Notes under the pieces: model-generated | What the model was told of the DNA's origin: nothing | The model's input: the letters and a program-made list of their open reading frames with translations, nothing else | The model's database searches: none | Shown here: one piece after another, positions 1 through 17,700 of the stretch | Layout of the letters: each line of letters starts with the position of its first letter | How positions within the stretch are numbered: the first letter of the stretch is position 1 | Assembly: GCF_040054535.1 (NCBI RefSeq) | Contig: NC_090784.1 | Span: 16,500,001-16,564,000, forward strand | Reading direction: 5' to 3' | Origin: Antennarius striatus | Lineage: Eukaryota; Chordata; Actinopteri; Lophiiformes; Antennariidae | Length of the DNA: 64,000 bases | Position numbers and translations under genes: made by a program

Positions 1-381
1 GTTAGAGCACAAAACATGGCGATGGAAGTTGAAGCAGCGCTTGCAAAGGCGTCATTGTCATTCTGTCGAGCAGCAGACTTGCAGATGTGACTTTGAAATC
101 TGGTTTTTTGGATAATGGGTAGATTGAATTCTGCCTCCTTTCTCTTTCACTGCCCCTTTTACTCACACAGACAGAGCTGCAGTGCTATTCTGAGAGAGTT
201 AGCTGCCTCAACCCACGCACAGAATCTGAGAAGGAGAGAAAGGGAGAACGAGGGAGAAGGAGGGAGCAAGAGGAAGAAAGCTTTACAGAATACCTACTCT
301 GTTCCCTTGCATTCACGCACACCAAGTTTGGCATTTCCCTCTCTGCGCTCAAAGCTTTCCGTTCTTGCCCCTTATACCCCT

Positions 382-469
<88 letters not shown>

Positions 470-2586
470 TCACGGTTTCAGATTCTACCCAGTTTACTGC
501 ACCACCGCAGCCGATTTACATGCGTGATTAACCCTCTATCGTATGTAGCATTGACAGTATTTGTAGATCTTTTTGGTGGTGCTGTTTGTGTGATGTGCTG
601 TGTTGTATTGGTAAGTGCTGGGAGAAATGTACTTGATTCTGTGCCACCCACACACTGCCCTCCCACTCATGGTCGTCTCTGCATCTATACCTCTGGCTCT
701 TCTCACTCGCCACAATCTATTTGCTGATTTAAATCCCTACCCTGCATTTATCCCTCTGCTCTTTCTCTATCTATCACTGGCTTTTCAGAAGCGTGTTCCT
801 ACTGCAACCCAACACGACACACGAACACACAATCACACGCAAGCACACAATGCAATTAATACAAACGTAGATATTTTTCTGCACTGAATATGTGCTTACT
901 GGCTTGTCAGTAGTGAGTGAGGAGAGGAGCGTCTGTCTGATAATCTCTCTTTTTTTTTGTATTGCAGTGGACCTTTAGTCGACATGTTCCAGGTTTGATT
1001 GTCAACGTGTAAAAACCTGGAGACAGATATGGAAATCAAGCGCAAGATTTAGAAGCACCAGAAAAGAAATCAGTGGGAGAACTACTGCATTGTGTTTCCC
1101 ATTTCTCCTCTGATGAACCCTCCTCAGAAGGTCAGAGGAGCATGTAACTGAAACAAGTGGAGCCGTTGGTGATTTCAGCATTCTGTCTCCCCCATCTGTG
1201 CCTACATTCTCTGCTACAGATAGGGACGTTTTGATAATTACATATAATTATAATTTCTGTGGGAGACAGATCTGCTTCTGTCTATTATTGCCAACACCTC
1301 CAACACAATAACTTCACACATTTACATATTTCTCAACAAAAGTGATATTCTTTGAACCTCAGAAAAATCTGGAATAATTTTAAATAGAGAAGACATGTCA
1401 CACAGACGAGCAATGCACCATTCAGTTCATGTCTAATTAGCCACACAGTTTAATGACAAGGGTGATGCTTTGTGTCTGAAAGCTCGATGCAGAACACTTA
1501 AAATCCATGATATATATATTTTTTCATCATTCTGCAATGCATTTTGCGGGGTGGGAGTCATTTCCCCGGTTTATGATTACTCCTAATACTCAGCTTCTAC
1601 TTCCTTCCACTACTTAAGCCAAGCCTCCGTCTTTATCACCCCTGGTCCAATCACAGTAACAATCCATGCCAGGTGGGCACAGATGCACATTAATCTGACC
1701 ACAAGGACGATTCAGATAAATTTCGTCCATGTTTGTAGATGTGGCGCATGTTTAGACCGAGTCAAAATGGATGTTAGGCATCATTAGTTGACAGTTTTCC
1801 TCATTATTGCACTCTATTAATTCCATTTGATTGTTTACGATGCCAAAAAAACACACCAAAATACATCAAATGATAAACTTCTTCCAGAAATTCTGCACCT
1901 TAGTGCAGAATTTTAAATGCATGTAGTACAGAGTGAAATAGTCATCCAGGAATGAGGAGATAAAATTGCCCCCATAGACGAGAGCCACAGTCATCACAGG
2001 AATGTATAAGACTCGTATACTGAATTAAAACAAACTTGCTACTAATTTTTACGGACCGTGTGTGGTCACAAAAATTAATTTCATCCATCAGGCCTAGAGA
2101 TGCGTCTTTTCGATCAGCAAGAACATGTAGAGAAAGGCATTAGTGACTAAAAGCATTAAGTTTAATGTTTTCAGTGCATCCTTTTGATATTCTCATGCTG
2201 TCGGAGGGCAAAAGATAAAGACATTATACATTCAGAGCACCTCCTCAGCTGTAAATGAAAACTATTTGAACACAATTATCAGTGATTAGGAGAGCTTATT
2301 AACTGATTGTCAGAGTGGTAATCCCACTCCCAAGTTTGTTTGTATTTTTTCCTCTTTATATTCATACACTATTTTTAAACAGTTTCTAGCAAGTCTAAAA
2401 AAGAGGCTTCAGACTTCATCATTCAGCGATTCTGAATAAAACCAATACATCATCAATATCCTGTAGGCTGTGCATGCGACTTGAACACTTCACATGCCAC
2501 TTTAGTGGGTTAAACTGCAAAAGTGGATACAGTGTTGCAACTGCATTGACTCAACAACAGAAAATAGATCTCTTAGTCATGTAAAA
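1..2586. other. Upstream region of the shisa7-like gene, no coding exon seen
   Basis: I see no supportable coding exon here. The stretch holds a CA microsatellite and, around 945-967, a T-rich tract ending in CAG that could be the acceptor of a noncoding 5' exon starting near 968. That exon is speculative because no clear donor follows. The rest is AT-rich unique-looking sequence that probably includes the promoter and 5' UTR of the downstream Shisa gene. Confidence 0.4.
384..468. repeat. (AC)n microsatellite
   Basis: About 42 uninterrupted AC units. They give rise to long Thr-His repeat reading frames that are artefacts. Confidence 0.97.
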
Positions 2587-6027
<3,441 letters not shown>

Positions 6028-9000
6028 GGTTTGTGCCTAATGTAGAGTTTACCACTCATTAGAAGTAGAAGGAATAGATTAGCCTTCAGCATTTAACTAT
6101 TAGATATCCAAGTGCAAGACATAAACCTAGAAGTATTTAGTATAGTAACAGTATAAAACATTTCAGCTATTAGAATCAGTGTTATCTTGTATTTAGATAG
6201 GTTATATAATTCCTTTTACTTTGAAAATGTAAGTGGGGATTATCTGCTCCAATTATGTGATAACCTACATCAGCCATATTTCTTAATAAAATCTGCCATA
6301 TTGCCATAAACAGCAGTGCCATTACTTCTGGAAAGACTGACAGGAAGGGTGAAACAAAGCCAACAGGAGTGTCGTTCATAATTTTTATTTTAATATATGT
6401 TTTTCAAAAAGTACTCAGGAGCCATATTAGATAGGGAATGAGACAATATTATAAAACAAACCGACGAAGAGGAGCACTAAATTGGATGTTTTACCACACA
6501 GTGTAAAAGAGAACTGAGCCAACGAGCTGCTGGGCTGTCAACCTGCGCAATTCTCACCAACGATGATTTATCAAACTGACTCTCATGAGAGAAAGGACCA
6601 GGTGAGTCTGAATGACTGTTGCCTGTTGTGGGATTTTTGGAGTTGTGACACTCTACTGAGCCAACCTCATCCTGACACAGCATGACAGAACTGATTTTTA
6701 TTGCTTCCTATCTAAATGAGTGGATGTGGTGGTGGTGGGGGGCTGTTTTTTGACAGTGAAACAGCAGCCTGAAGTTATTGGCAGGACTCCAAGCCCAATC
6801 TGAACAGCAGATGTACCCACATTACCTATCCGATGCCTGGGTTGCCTAGTTTTTCCATGTGACCTTAGATCAAATCCTCCGAGGAACTCAAGCTGACAGC
6901 TGGTCCACTGCAAGAGTGTAAACCGATGTTCAAGTAACTGCCATCACGATAGATGACTTCTCCCATCTGTAGATCAGGACCTAACCATGAAATGCAGAGC
7001 CATCTGTCACATAACCACAAAACCATCTTGATACTAATTGAGACAAGTCAGGATAGAACAGAAAAGACGTGCTCAGTTCACCAATAAAAAGTCAACTTGC
7101 TTCAATGTAGGTTCTGCAAGGGAGATTAGCTTTTCTATAGAGCACAAAGGAATAGACCATGACGCAGAGGTTGCACGTACACAACTGTCCTTCAAAGCCA
7201 TTTATGGAGATACAAAGAAAATGCCACAGAGAAAGCTGATCTGACAATCACTATTTTATTATTTTCACTAGGTGACAAATTATACAAGTCAGTGATATTT
7301 TGTACGAGGAATGAATGGCTTCAGAGTAAGCCAAACTCAGTCAGGATGGAGAGGACAACTCGAGTCGTCCTCCTGCTTGGCTCCAGATGCCGAAGAGATG
7401 TGGATGGTTAGAAAGCCCTGCCCATCCTGAAGACGAAGACCTTGCTGTATCATAACGCAGTTCAGTCAGAATGAGTAAAAAATAAGTTAAAAAAAAAACA
7501 GAAAAGAGAAAAAAACTTCAATAACAATGCTTATCAGTACTAAGGGCTATCCTATCCTATATACTGTAGTATGTGATATCTGTGGTCCATATAAAATGCT
7601 ATCTCTTTCTCTTGATTTTGTGTTGATATTGTCATGATGTATAAGTATTAATGTGTACAAAATTGAGTAATTTAAGCACAGTTCAAATAGAATCACAGAG
7701 ACAAACCTTTGCACAAATCTGTCCCCTGATATTTGCACCAGATACAAACTGACTTTGTATCACATCCTTAAGGTTTACATTCTGTACAAGCATGGCTGAA
7801 GGTGTGACTGATCAATGAAAGTATTTGTACTGAGTTTTTTTTTTATCAAAAGAAATCAGGCAGGTGAACGGACGAACCTGTTCCTGCTTGGTTTATGTTC
7901 TGATGTTCAGTCTTGTGAAAGGATCCAGAGATGAAATACACAGAAAGACAGATTTAATTTGGACAATCTTCCTATACACAGTGCTACATGTAGTTGTTAT
8001 TAATATGATGGAGTGTTATTATTAAGAATTATTATAACTGTTATGGGTATTATTAACAATTATCTTATGATGTGATGTTCTTTTACTTGATGGGATTTAT
8101 GTGTTTATTGTTTTTAGATAACTAGCATCCTCATGACTAGTTGGTTTTTTCATACATCTGGTCATAAATTCAAGTTTTTGAGAACATTCTAAATCTTGAT
8201 GCATGCCAGCTCCATTTCATTTAGAGGCATTTACAGTATAGCTGGATTTTGAAGTCATGTATCCTTACATGGCCAGCTCTCCAACTATATGTACTGTGCC
8301 TGGATATCGGCCTTATTCTTGATCTCAAGTGATTACTTAGGTTTCCACTCGGGTACAAAAACATCTATTGAAAAAATCTACAGCCTTCTAATGGTACGTG
8401 TAGATGAGGATGTTTTACCAGCCAGTGAAGGATATATATGTGTGTGGGATGGGCCCAAATGTTATTAACGCCACCAGACTGGAGGCAGTCTTCACTGCTG
8501 CAGTCTGACTGAAAATACTATGGGTTGTGCATACTAAACCCATGATGCCATAAAGTATGTATGTCTGGATGAATGTTTATTACACAGGTTGGAGAGAAAT
8601 AGAGTTCCAACAGAAACCCGAATGCTTCAAGTGTAGTGTCTTTTCAGGGAAATAGAACAGATGAAATACAGTAGTATTAGATTTTTTTAATAGAGCCAAA
8701 AAAAAGGTCTGTAGCAAAGTCTGTAAAATCTCATAAGCCATATCCATTGAAATTCATTATCATTCTTTTATAAATGGTTAATCTAATTTGTGCAAGTATT
8801 GTATTTTGTATAGCTGGTACAATCAGAATATTTTGAGTGATCTCTTCGACATTGATTTGAGGATTCGACAAAATTATGTGTTAGTATTTAATGAATTGTA
8901 CAGTGCCAAACTCATAACATTTTGTTGTCTCTCTATTTTCATAGCCTCCTACAAAATGACAGGGGTTATCTTTTTCACAACTGAGAACTAGTATACAAGC

Positions 9001-11276
9001 AAACATGCTAAACAAAGCTAAATATCAGAAAGAAATGAATGAATATGGTGTATGTTTTTACCATTATGAATTCATTTAGAGGTGATGATTACTGACCACC
9101 TGTAATGTGAAGCATTTGCTATCTGTTAATTGTATGGACATGGTCTGCATCCAGTAATTAAAGTCATGGATTTATTTTTAATGCCTATAAATTTAAAAAC
9201 AACCATTTTGATTAATCAATGTTTGGTCAATGCATTGATCCCCTTGGATACAACAGTGACTTACAAAGAATTTGTATAATAAAGTTGGTGGGAAAAAACA
9301 CTTTGACATTCGTCATTCAACATTTAACACAATTTTGTTGCTGTTTGTCTATTTATTGGGCAGAAACACGAGAATAAAACTTGTGCAATTATGTTTACTG
9401 CTCTGGTAGATTGATTTCCACCACCAAAATGCACTGTTCTGTCGTTCACTGTAAGGATTATACTAGCACTTTGCCATCCATTTACAATCTTATTTTGAAT
9501 AGGGAAATAATCAAGTAATTGGAACCAAAGTAAAAACTATTTATTTGAGCCATAGGCTTGCCTTCTAGCCTTCTTAAAATTTGTAGAGAATATTTTTCCA
9601 CTAGATATTTAAGTATTGGCCAACAATACTTCCTGCAATTGCTTAAACAAATGTTATAATGCTTGGCACAAAGCTACTTGTAGACTATAAGGACTAATTT
9701 GCTAAGTCATCTAGTTATATTAACATAAAAATTAGCTTAAATACATGCCAAGTCAATAGAAATGAGTAAACAAAGAATCCTCAACACTGACACGGTAACA
9801 TCCTGCAATGAAAATACCACTTCTGTGAATATATTATTGTTACAGAGAAAATTTTCTCAAGAGTAAATGAAGTAAAAGAAGTAATTTAATAAAGAAGGGG
9901 TTCTGGTTGAAGTGAAGCTAGTGTTGCAAAAACCTTTTCTAATCTTAGGCCGACATCTTATGTATCGATGGCATGTTTATACAACAACACTCAATTTTGA
10001 AACCACTGTCTTGGTCAGTAATTGTGATCCTAAAAATATTCACAAGACACGTTAATATTTTTCAAAACAGGTCAGAGCTGAGGCAGCAGTTCCATATCAA
10101 CCAAAAGTCTTTAGTCTTCAGTAGGTTGGACACACAGAGTGTCGATGTTAGAAAACTGCAATGTGAGGCATTGTGTAAAGCCACAGCAAGGCTATACAGT
10201 GCCAGGGGGAGTTAACAACTGTGTGCTAAATGAAATGAAAATGTAAAATTGTCTTCATATAATTTACAGCTTTAGCCCATCTGAGTACAGAGTTATATCA
10301 TTCTGTACCTGTTGGACCCTTGGTGGGACATAAGAGCTATGAAGCTCATATTCAAAACCTCCAGTGAATCCATTTATTGAGATGTATGAAGGCTAAAATG
10401 AAATACCAGACTTAGGCATTGTACTGACACTAATATATTTTTTTTCCAAGAGGCACACAAAATGCACAAAAATAATTATGTTTGATTTGGGCACTGACTC
10501 CCGCTTATGCAAATGTTGTAATTTGCTCTTTTCACCACCAGGAGGTTCAGAGGCTCCTTAGAGCTGCATGCAGCAAAATCTGTATGACTGCTTTCTGAAC
10601 TATTCTTATTAAAATTACATTAATCATAGATCACTGTGAAACTGAATAAAAGCATGAATAAAACTGCAAATTCTGAAGTATTGTTTTAAAACTAATAATG
10701 ATGCAGATGTGAGTCCTAATCTTGGGACGTTTCTATGGTCAAAGGGTCATGTTATAAGGGTTAGACTACTAGGACTATTGTTATTAGGTGTAACAACATT
10801 ACGGGTAGAGTTACTTTGCAGGATGTTTGCATTCTCTGAGTGTCATCTGGTCTTTAAATGCATCACTCTTATGTGGACTTACGTTAAAAGAGGAAAATAG
10901 TTCAATATTATCTGACTATTTCAAGCTGTTTTATGGTTGATAAACTAATGGATTATCATTCATGCGTTATAAATGTACAGCATTAAATGAAACACCCTTT
11001 TTCACAAATCGTGCTCATTTAAGACATTGATCATGGCTGGGAAAGATTGCATATTTTCTCAAAACAAAAATATAATATTCAAAGCGGGAAATGTATTTTT
11101 AAACCTTTTCATGCTTTCCGAATTCAAAGATACATGATATTTTCATGATTACCATTCTAACCCAAGCATTAATACCATCCTTAAAAATCAGGGGAACTGA
11201 ACATGAATTATTCATATCCTTGATTAAAATGACTGAATCAAAAACTTGATGAATATACTGATAAAAAGATGATCTC
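6028..11276. other. 3' UTR and intergenic region, no gene seen
   Basis: AT-rich sequence without conserved reading frames on either strand. The first about 3.2 kb may be the 3' UTR of the Shisa gene, ending at the AATAAA near 9278. I see no RNA gene or complete transposon here. Confidence 0.4.
9278..9283 (+). terminator. Candidate poly(A) signal AATAAA for shisa7
   Basis: AATAAA followed by AAGTTGGTGGG, a GT-rich stretch suitable as a downstream element. Other AATAAA copies occur nearer the stop (for example around 6285), so the site actually used is uncertain. Confidence 0.3.
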
Positions 11277-12452
11277 CAGGGCTCGAAATTAACCTTTTTT
11301 CTTGGTAGCACTGGTGCTCCTACATTTAGAAGTTAGTAGCACCAGCAAAGACTTTAGGAGCACCTACCCAAAAGCAAGGCAGTAACAGAGCGATAGAGAC
11401 CGCTCCGCTCATCTCCGTTCCGCGCGCCTCTCTCCCTCGCCCAGGAGAGCAGCCGCAGCAGCACTCTCATTGTTTCCTGGCAGGAAACATTCTCCGGCGC
11501 CTACATCCACACAAAACTGTATGAGAGACGCTCACCTGAGGATGCTGCGTTGGTCCGCCTCAGGGTCAGGGGCCAAACCGAGGCACTACCTGGTTGTGGC
11601 TTAAATATCACATTGTGGCACGCTGTCAGGCCAGCCGGGTACCTGGACTGAACCATTTTGGTTAATATTGGATTGTTTTGTATTTTAAAACATCACTAAA
11701 AGATGTTTTATGTTGCCCCAAACTCCACCATGCCTTTAGTGAACATTCATTTGCATTTTTCTCGGTCATTTTGTCCTCAGCTCGGACTTCAGGGGATAAT
11801 TCTGGGCAAAAGATCTGTGCTTTGTTTCGTAGCGGCGCTTCATGTTATTAATTAATTAGTGCTACGTGTTCAGACTATATGACGTAAAATGGTTTTGAAC
11901 TGCCTGACGGAGGAATAAACATAAATTTCGTCCACTCATTATTAACCAGTGGTTTTCCTCGTTAACCTCCCTTCGTTTGGAGCTATGCTGTCTCGCTAGA
12001 AGAAGTTCTGTGCTCCGCTGTAGCGGTAAACTCACAGCGGTAGCGGCAGCGAGCTGTCTCACTTCCTGGTACGCTGACAGCGCAGGGTAGACAAAGGATC
12101 TGATTGGCTGAACTGAGTGGAGCTACTACCGTATTAACTGGAGGAGCAGCGCCCTCCGTCTGTAGCTGTGAACTGCAAGTAAAAATGCGCCAAGAAAATC
12201 TACTCTGGTGAATTTATCATGGAGTGTTCACGGGTCCGGACAGAACCATCACGCGGTCCCGATCCGGACCGCGGTCCGCCATTTGGTGACTCCTGCTCTA
12301 TGGAAAGAGAGAAAGAGTGAGAGAGAAGAGAAAAAAAAGGCGCATCAAATTTTTTTCCCTAGTCACACCGGTGCTCCCAAATATATTTAATAGTAGCACT
12401 AATAAAAATTTGGGCGCATATGCGACCAAAATTGTCGCAATTTCGAGCCCTG
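11277..12452. mobile_element. Non-autonomous hAT-like DNA transposon, about 1.18 kb
   Basis: The ends are inverted: CAGGGCTCGAAATT at 11277 and AATTTCGAGCCCTG ending at 12452, a perfect 14-bp terminal inverted repeat. The following sequence on both sides is also related (GGTAGCACTGGTGCTCC on the left, CACCGGTGCTCCC on the right part). Flanks on both sides contain GATCTC, but offset, so no clean 8-bp target duplication can be read. This terminus is a familiar one of fish hAT-type elements. No transposase frame is present; the inside is GC-richer than the surroundings. The end of a second element (GGTGACTCCTG near 12285-12295) may be nested inside. Confidence 0.85.
12266..12277. repeat. Perfect 12-bp palindrome GGACCGCGGTCC
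   Basis: The palindrome lies within the hAT-like element. It is followed by GCCATTTGGTGACTCCTG, which resembles the end of a different fish hAT-type repeat. Confidence 0.75.
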
Positions 12453-13670
12453 ATCTCACCAGAAATTTCTTTAGTTACACTCGACACTTTTCAGAGCTTT
12501 AGTAGAACATAAATTATATAAACCTACACTGAATCTACATTTTTTAATCATCATACTGATCAGAGAACAGAATTAACTCATAAAGGGCTGATCATTTTAT
12601 GAAGCTCCATTATGTAGAGTTGTTGGTCAAACTGAAGGGAGTATGTGTATGCGTATGTGATTTGTCATTGACAGAGGAAACAATTGTTCAGACTATGACA
12701 CAGACTGAATGAATACATTCAGGCAACAACTACAACAATAACAGAAATACTGGAAATGATGGCATCTATAACAAGGCACTCAGAAACGTCAGTTCACTTC
12801 ACCCATTAGGTCAATGTAAGAATATAGAAGCAATAGTCTCTTGATAATTTGACTCTCTTACAATACCTTGACCACAAAAATCCACAACTTGAGAGTATGT
12901 AAAATTTTAGACCAACATCAATTAGGATAGACTCAATCAGAACTTGATCTTAGTTGCAAGTCTGCATAACTTTTTGTTATTCAGCAAGAGTTAACTTTTC
13001 ATGTGCCCTAGAACTTCAAACATCTTAGATCAGCAGATCTGAAATATAAGTTGTCTTCACATCATACTTTGATGTGGTAGATTTAATGGTTATGTCAGAC
13101 TCATTTTTCCAAGCATGGTGGGTATTTTCTATGATAGTACAAGCAAAAAATATTGGCCTTGTTACACAATATTGAAGAAAAATAATTCTGTATTCAGATG
13201 ATGATATGGATTACCGCCTACATCAAATACAATGATCCTTAAATCATGTCTACCTCTCTATAACAAGGGAAAAAGTAAGCAGATTATCTTTCTTACTTTT
13301 TTTTTTTTGGCCCATTCTGCTGATGAAGAAATAAAATGGAGAAAAAAAAAACAACCTACTGAAGACATGTACAAAAATATAAATTACAGGCACATTATAT
13401 TTGTATTTATAATGAATATATCTGAAACTGTTAGGAAACGCTTTTGCACAATAAGCTGATGTAAAAAATATAATACAGATTCGTTCAATGTTCTACTTCT
13501 ATGACATAATTCAAAGTGCAGTAGTTGAACGCATAATCTACACTAAACCCCACTGGAAGATTGAGATTAAATTGGGATTTTAATTTCTCTACTTGGAAAT
13601 GAATATTCTTTCTCATGTAATGCTAAGTAGCCACAGGAGACGTTATAAGATGTAATAACCCTCTGGTTCA
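12453..13670. other. Intergenic, nothing recognised
   Basis: AT-rich sequence. Short frames here show no conserved motif, and the poly(T) and poly(A) runs near 13290-13350 are simple sequence. Confidence 0.5.
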
Positions 13671-13679
13671 GCAGGCCTA

Positions 13680-14262
13680 AAGGGACCCAGCCGTTATGAA
13701 GCCAGGGTAAAAGCTCCCACTACACGGGGGTGAGACAGGGTGTCGTTTGCTATCACCGGACGGAGGACGGTGGAAGTGTAATGGACGCTTGTTCTCTGAA
13801 CGCACAGCGTTCCTGGAAAATGACCCCCCTTGGTGAAATCGTGGTGAGCCCGATAGAAGCGCCGCGAGCCCCGCTCGTGCTACCCGGAAATATTACCAGG
13901 GCCGGAAAGGACCAGTGTTAAGGGAGCACACGTCATTCACTTTTACCTAAAAATATTATCACCGACAAAAATTTTTTTTTTCTCGACCGTCGAAATCATT
14001 TGAGAAGTTGTTTCTGAGCGATTTAAGCTGCCGGAACCAAATGGCAAAAAAGGCGGCAGAGGTATCCGTCAGCGTTAAAATTGTGAAGGGAACGGTGTAA
14101 GCTTTCACCCAGCTCAGCATCAGTGAAAATGGCTCTGGCTAACGACTGGAAAACAGCACGCAGAAATGGAAGCGGATGGTAGCTAGCTAAGCAGTTTGAA
14201 GAAGGAAGGCGTGACAGGCCTTCATCCATTTGCAACCGTGCTCTCCAAAGCTGGATGCGTAG
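13680..14262 (+). promoter_or_regulatory. Probable promoter and first noncoding exon region of the znf865-like gene
   Basis: GC content and CpG density rise here compared with both sides, and a donor-like AG|GTAAAC occurs at 14262/14263. Two further candidate noncoding exons follow before the coding exon. The exact start of transcription cannot be read, and the assignment rests on position and base composition. Confidence 0.4.
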
Positions 14263-14660
14263 GTAAACAACTGCTGAATGCAGGTTACGCAGATGTATTT
14301 GCTAATGTTAGCATAATATTATCGACGGTCGTCGGCATACGCTTTTTAATTGTGGTGCGGAATGATGGCTAATGTTAGCAACAATCCTTATGTGGTTTGA
14401 AGATAGTGTGGCACCGAATAGCTGAACGCGCAGAGCCAGTGTAAAATATGATGCTACCAAGAACCGTTAAGTTTTTCATCCAAGCGAGTTCAATGTTTCA
14501 CTTTTTTTTTTTAAATTCTAAATTCTAGCCGGTGCAGCTACAGGATGCTGCCTCAAGTGTGCCCGTTATTACTTGCGCCTGTTAGGTTCGGGTAATGTTT
14601 ACATTGTGCAAGGAGTGTGATACTGATTTTTAATTTGTGCCTTTCTGCTCGTCTTCACAG

Positions 14661-14773
14661 GATTGGAGGTTTACATTAAAATGAGAGGCAATCAAATGTG
14701 CGATAGATTACCTCACTCATATACCAGTGGAGCTCACTCCCCCTTCGGTTCATTGCATCGATCAGGGGAAAAG
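14661..14773 (+). other. Candidate 5' UTR exon of the znf865-like gene
   Basis: A pyrimidine-rich acceptor (CTCGTCTTCACAG) precedes and a strong donor (AAAAG|GTAAGAA) follows this 113-nt segment. It has no conserved reading frame, so it would be noncoding. Confidence 0.4.
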
Positions 14774-17700
14774 GTAAGAAATTACGAGGTGAGCAAAATG
14801 AGATCCAAAGTGAGTGACTCTGCCGTAACCATTGTACTTTCTGTCCTTTCAGAAGTAAACTTGACTGTATCTTGGTTTCATGCAATCAATGAATTATGCG
14901 GAATGCAACTGTTATATTGTTAGTGTTAACTTTTTGCCTTTGAGAACTGTATTTTATTGCATGTATTTTTTTTTTGAATCATCATGATTAATATTGTAGT
15001 TAGTCGTAGTTTTAGTTATAATTGTAATAACTTGACTTTCGTAGTGCAGACACTTGAAAGATAACATTATTCAATCTGTTTACTTTACTGCATATAACTG
15101 GTAGATATTGTTTTTGTTAATTTAATTTGCAAAGCTAAACTGACAAGCATTAACGTTCTAACGTGTTAAATATCAGAATTTGCTGCTTTCTTTTGTCATT
15201 ATTGACATTAAATGAAGACTGCGTTTTTGCCTGTTAATTGGAATAAGAAGTTGAAGACATTTATTGGGCTAAAGCATTTAGCCAAATAAGAATTGGAAGT
15301 ATGTAGACTAAATTATGAATCATTTAATTAGCAGATTAATCAATACTGAAAGTAGTCTTAGTGATAACCCATCTGGTATTGCAATAGTTGAAATTAGTAC
15401 TATTGTCAATACCTTACAATACTAACAGGATTGTTACAGGAATTAACTGAACAACAAATAAAGGCAGCTTTACAATAATGGTGAAGTTTGGCGCTTTAAA
15501 ATATAGTCACCTGCATTCTGAATTATAATTTAGATTAGCTAAACAACATTTTTCTTGACCTGCTATTTAAAACTTTTAGAATTGTGTTGTCATGGCTAGT
15601 TCAATAATGATGACCACTAAATAGTTTCTTTCTGAAGTGTAAAATCTATCTGGCTAGGGGACAGCGTCTCAGTGGTTCCCACCAATTGAAGGTTAGATAA
15701 ATTTCACTTCAAAAAGACTTGAAGAAAAATTACATCCTAAACTGGAAAATATTTGATTTATCAGTCCTAGTTGATGACTTTAGGTAATTTGTTTAGTTAA
15801 CTTGTGAAATGCATTCTTTAATTAATTTGATTATAATACTTTTCTGTCAATGCAAAATATAGATGTTAACACTATACTTATGACACTAACTTGCAGAATT
15901 ATGGCTGCTTGTAAAATGAGGTTTTCTGTGTTGAAATGTAAAATAATCAGTTAACAGATTCACACCTGCACTTAGCCAAAAGTAAAATATGTATTGTATT
16001 GTATTGTATTGATGTGATTTCATGTTAATTGTGCCACATCACTCCGCATTCTGTCTGTACCTTTTACACAGTAAACTTATGATCATGCCGAATCAGGGAC
16101 AAAAACTGTATTTGGACTATGCATCTCATCGGAGAGGACAAAATGCACTGCAAGAGACATTACATAACATAATTAAGCATAGAAGAGTTAAAAGGGTAGG
16201 TGAAGCCAATGTTGCAAACGAGTTGCAAACATCTTTAATCCCTATTTGTCTCCTTGTAATTGATGAAGAAATCTGGCGTGGGACCGGGATCATTACTGAA
16301 GTTTACGTTAAAGTACCTGGTAATGTTTGGCATTTCCAAGTCCTGTCTTAAGTTTCCCCAAACTGATGGCAGACTAATTTTAATGCCCTGTAAATTTCAA
16401 TGACGTTTGAAATAAATCATTTTATATCTGAACAATTACCCCAAGCCTGCAGTACCAGTTGAGAGAGGTGCTAGAACAAACAGCAAAAGGAAACACTCTG
16501 GTTCTAGAGGCTGATATTATCTAGTACAGTAATCCCTCGCGTGGTCGCACTTCAAAATTCACGGCTTCATCTCATTGCGGTTTGTTTTAGTAGGTAGTCA
16601 CGTGATACTGTACGCGCATTCTATTGGCTGACAGCATCTGGAAGTGCGCTGCGTTCCGAGACTCAGGGAATGCAGCGCACTTCCATGTATTAAAGAGACA
16701 CAAGCGTTTTAAACAATCTATAAGGTAATACAGATATAAGGTGGTTTTATATCAGTATAAGGAGGGTTCATAAACGGAGATAAGGAGATTGAGGATGCCT
16801 TTAAGAGTGATCGCGTTCTAATGTAATCAGATTGCAAACCGCAATGTCACCGCATTCAGGCAGACCTTACATCCCTGTTTACTTACATCATACATTTCTT
16901 TAGTTAGCATTAGAATTGTGGCTATTCAAATTATGCTACTTTTATAATTTCACTACTGAATTAATTTAAGTGGTTCTTATTTTTATGACTATCTTCCAGG
17001 GATATTGATGTCTGTTATGATATTTAAAAACACACGCATTTGTTTTTGCTGATATGGACCTAATGGATAGGATGTTTTGTTATAGGTTAAGTAATCACGG
17101 CACAGCATGAGTCAAAATACATGGGGCGCGGAGGCGAGAGGACGTGTTTGTTGCATCATACCTACAGCAGAGCATGTCCAATATAATTAACTGACGTTAT
17201 TAAACTGACCAAAGATGCTGGCAATGTGCTGTTCAGTTCCATTGTTGCGCAACTAACTTATGAGTGACTTCTTTACCTGTAGCTTTAAAGCCCCTTAGAA
17301 AGTAAGAAAAAATAGTTTATTTTTTCCAACTATCTGAAGTCAAGTGCTTTACTTTTGATAAAAAGTAAATAAATAATTTTAAAATAATTAAAAAAAAAAC
17401 AATTAAAATACATCTGTGCTAGAGGCAATGCAATGCAGCAGAACAATAATGTGGGTATTTTTACTTCACACATTTAAAGAAAACAATCAAATAAGTGTGT
17501 GTCCCTCATGTAATTTAAATGAGCAGATTTAGTTATGAATAAGTCATTTACAAATATGGACAAAAATCCGGTATCACCTGTATTTTATACACATCACAAT
17601 AATGGCCTAACTATTCTGTAAACTACAATCATGTGGACAAGGTGACGTGCTTTGTCATAGTGCTTTATTGAAGACATTTTGCCTCTCATCCAAGAGACCT

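Noticed and set aside
115-531. 138-residue frame with Thr-His repeats
   Set aside because: It is produced by the AC microsatellite, with no splice context or conserved motif.
11862-12062. Minus-strand frame inside the hAT-like element as transposase
   Set aside because: It is only 66 residues, without any hAT or zinc-finger motif.
16022-16351. 109-residue frame as a gene
   Set aside because: No domain, no splice partners and ordinary AT-rich composition; chance frame.
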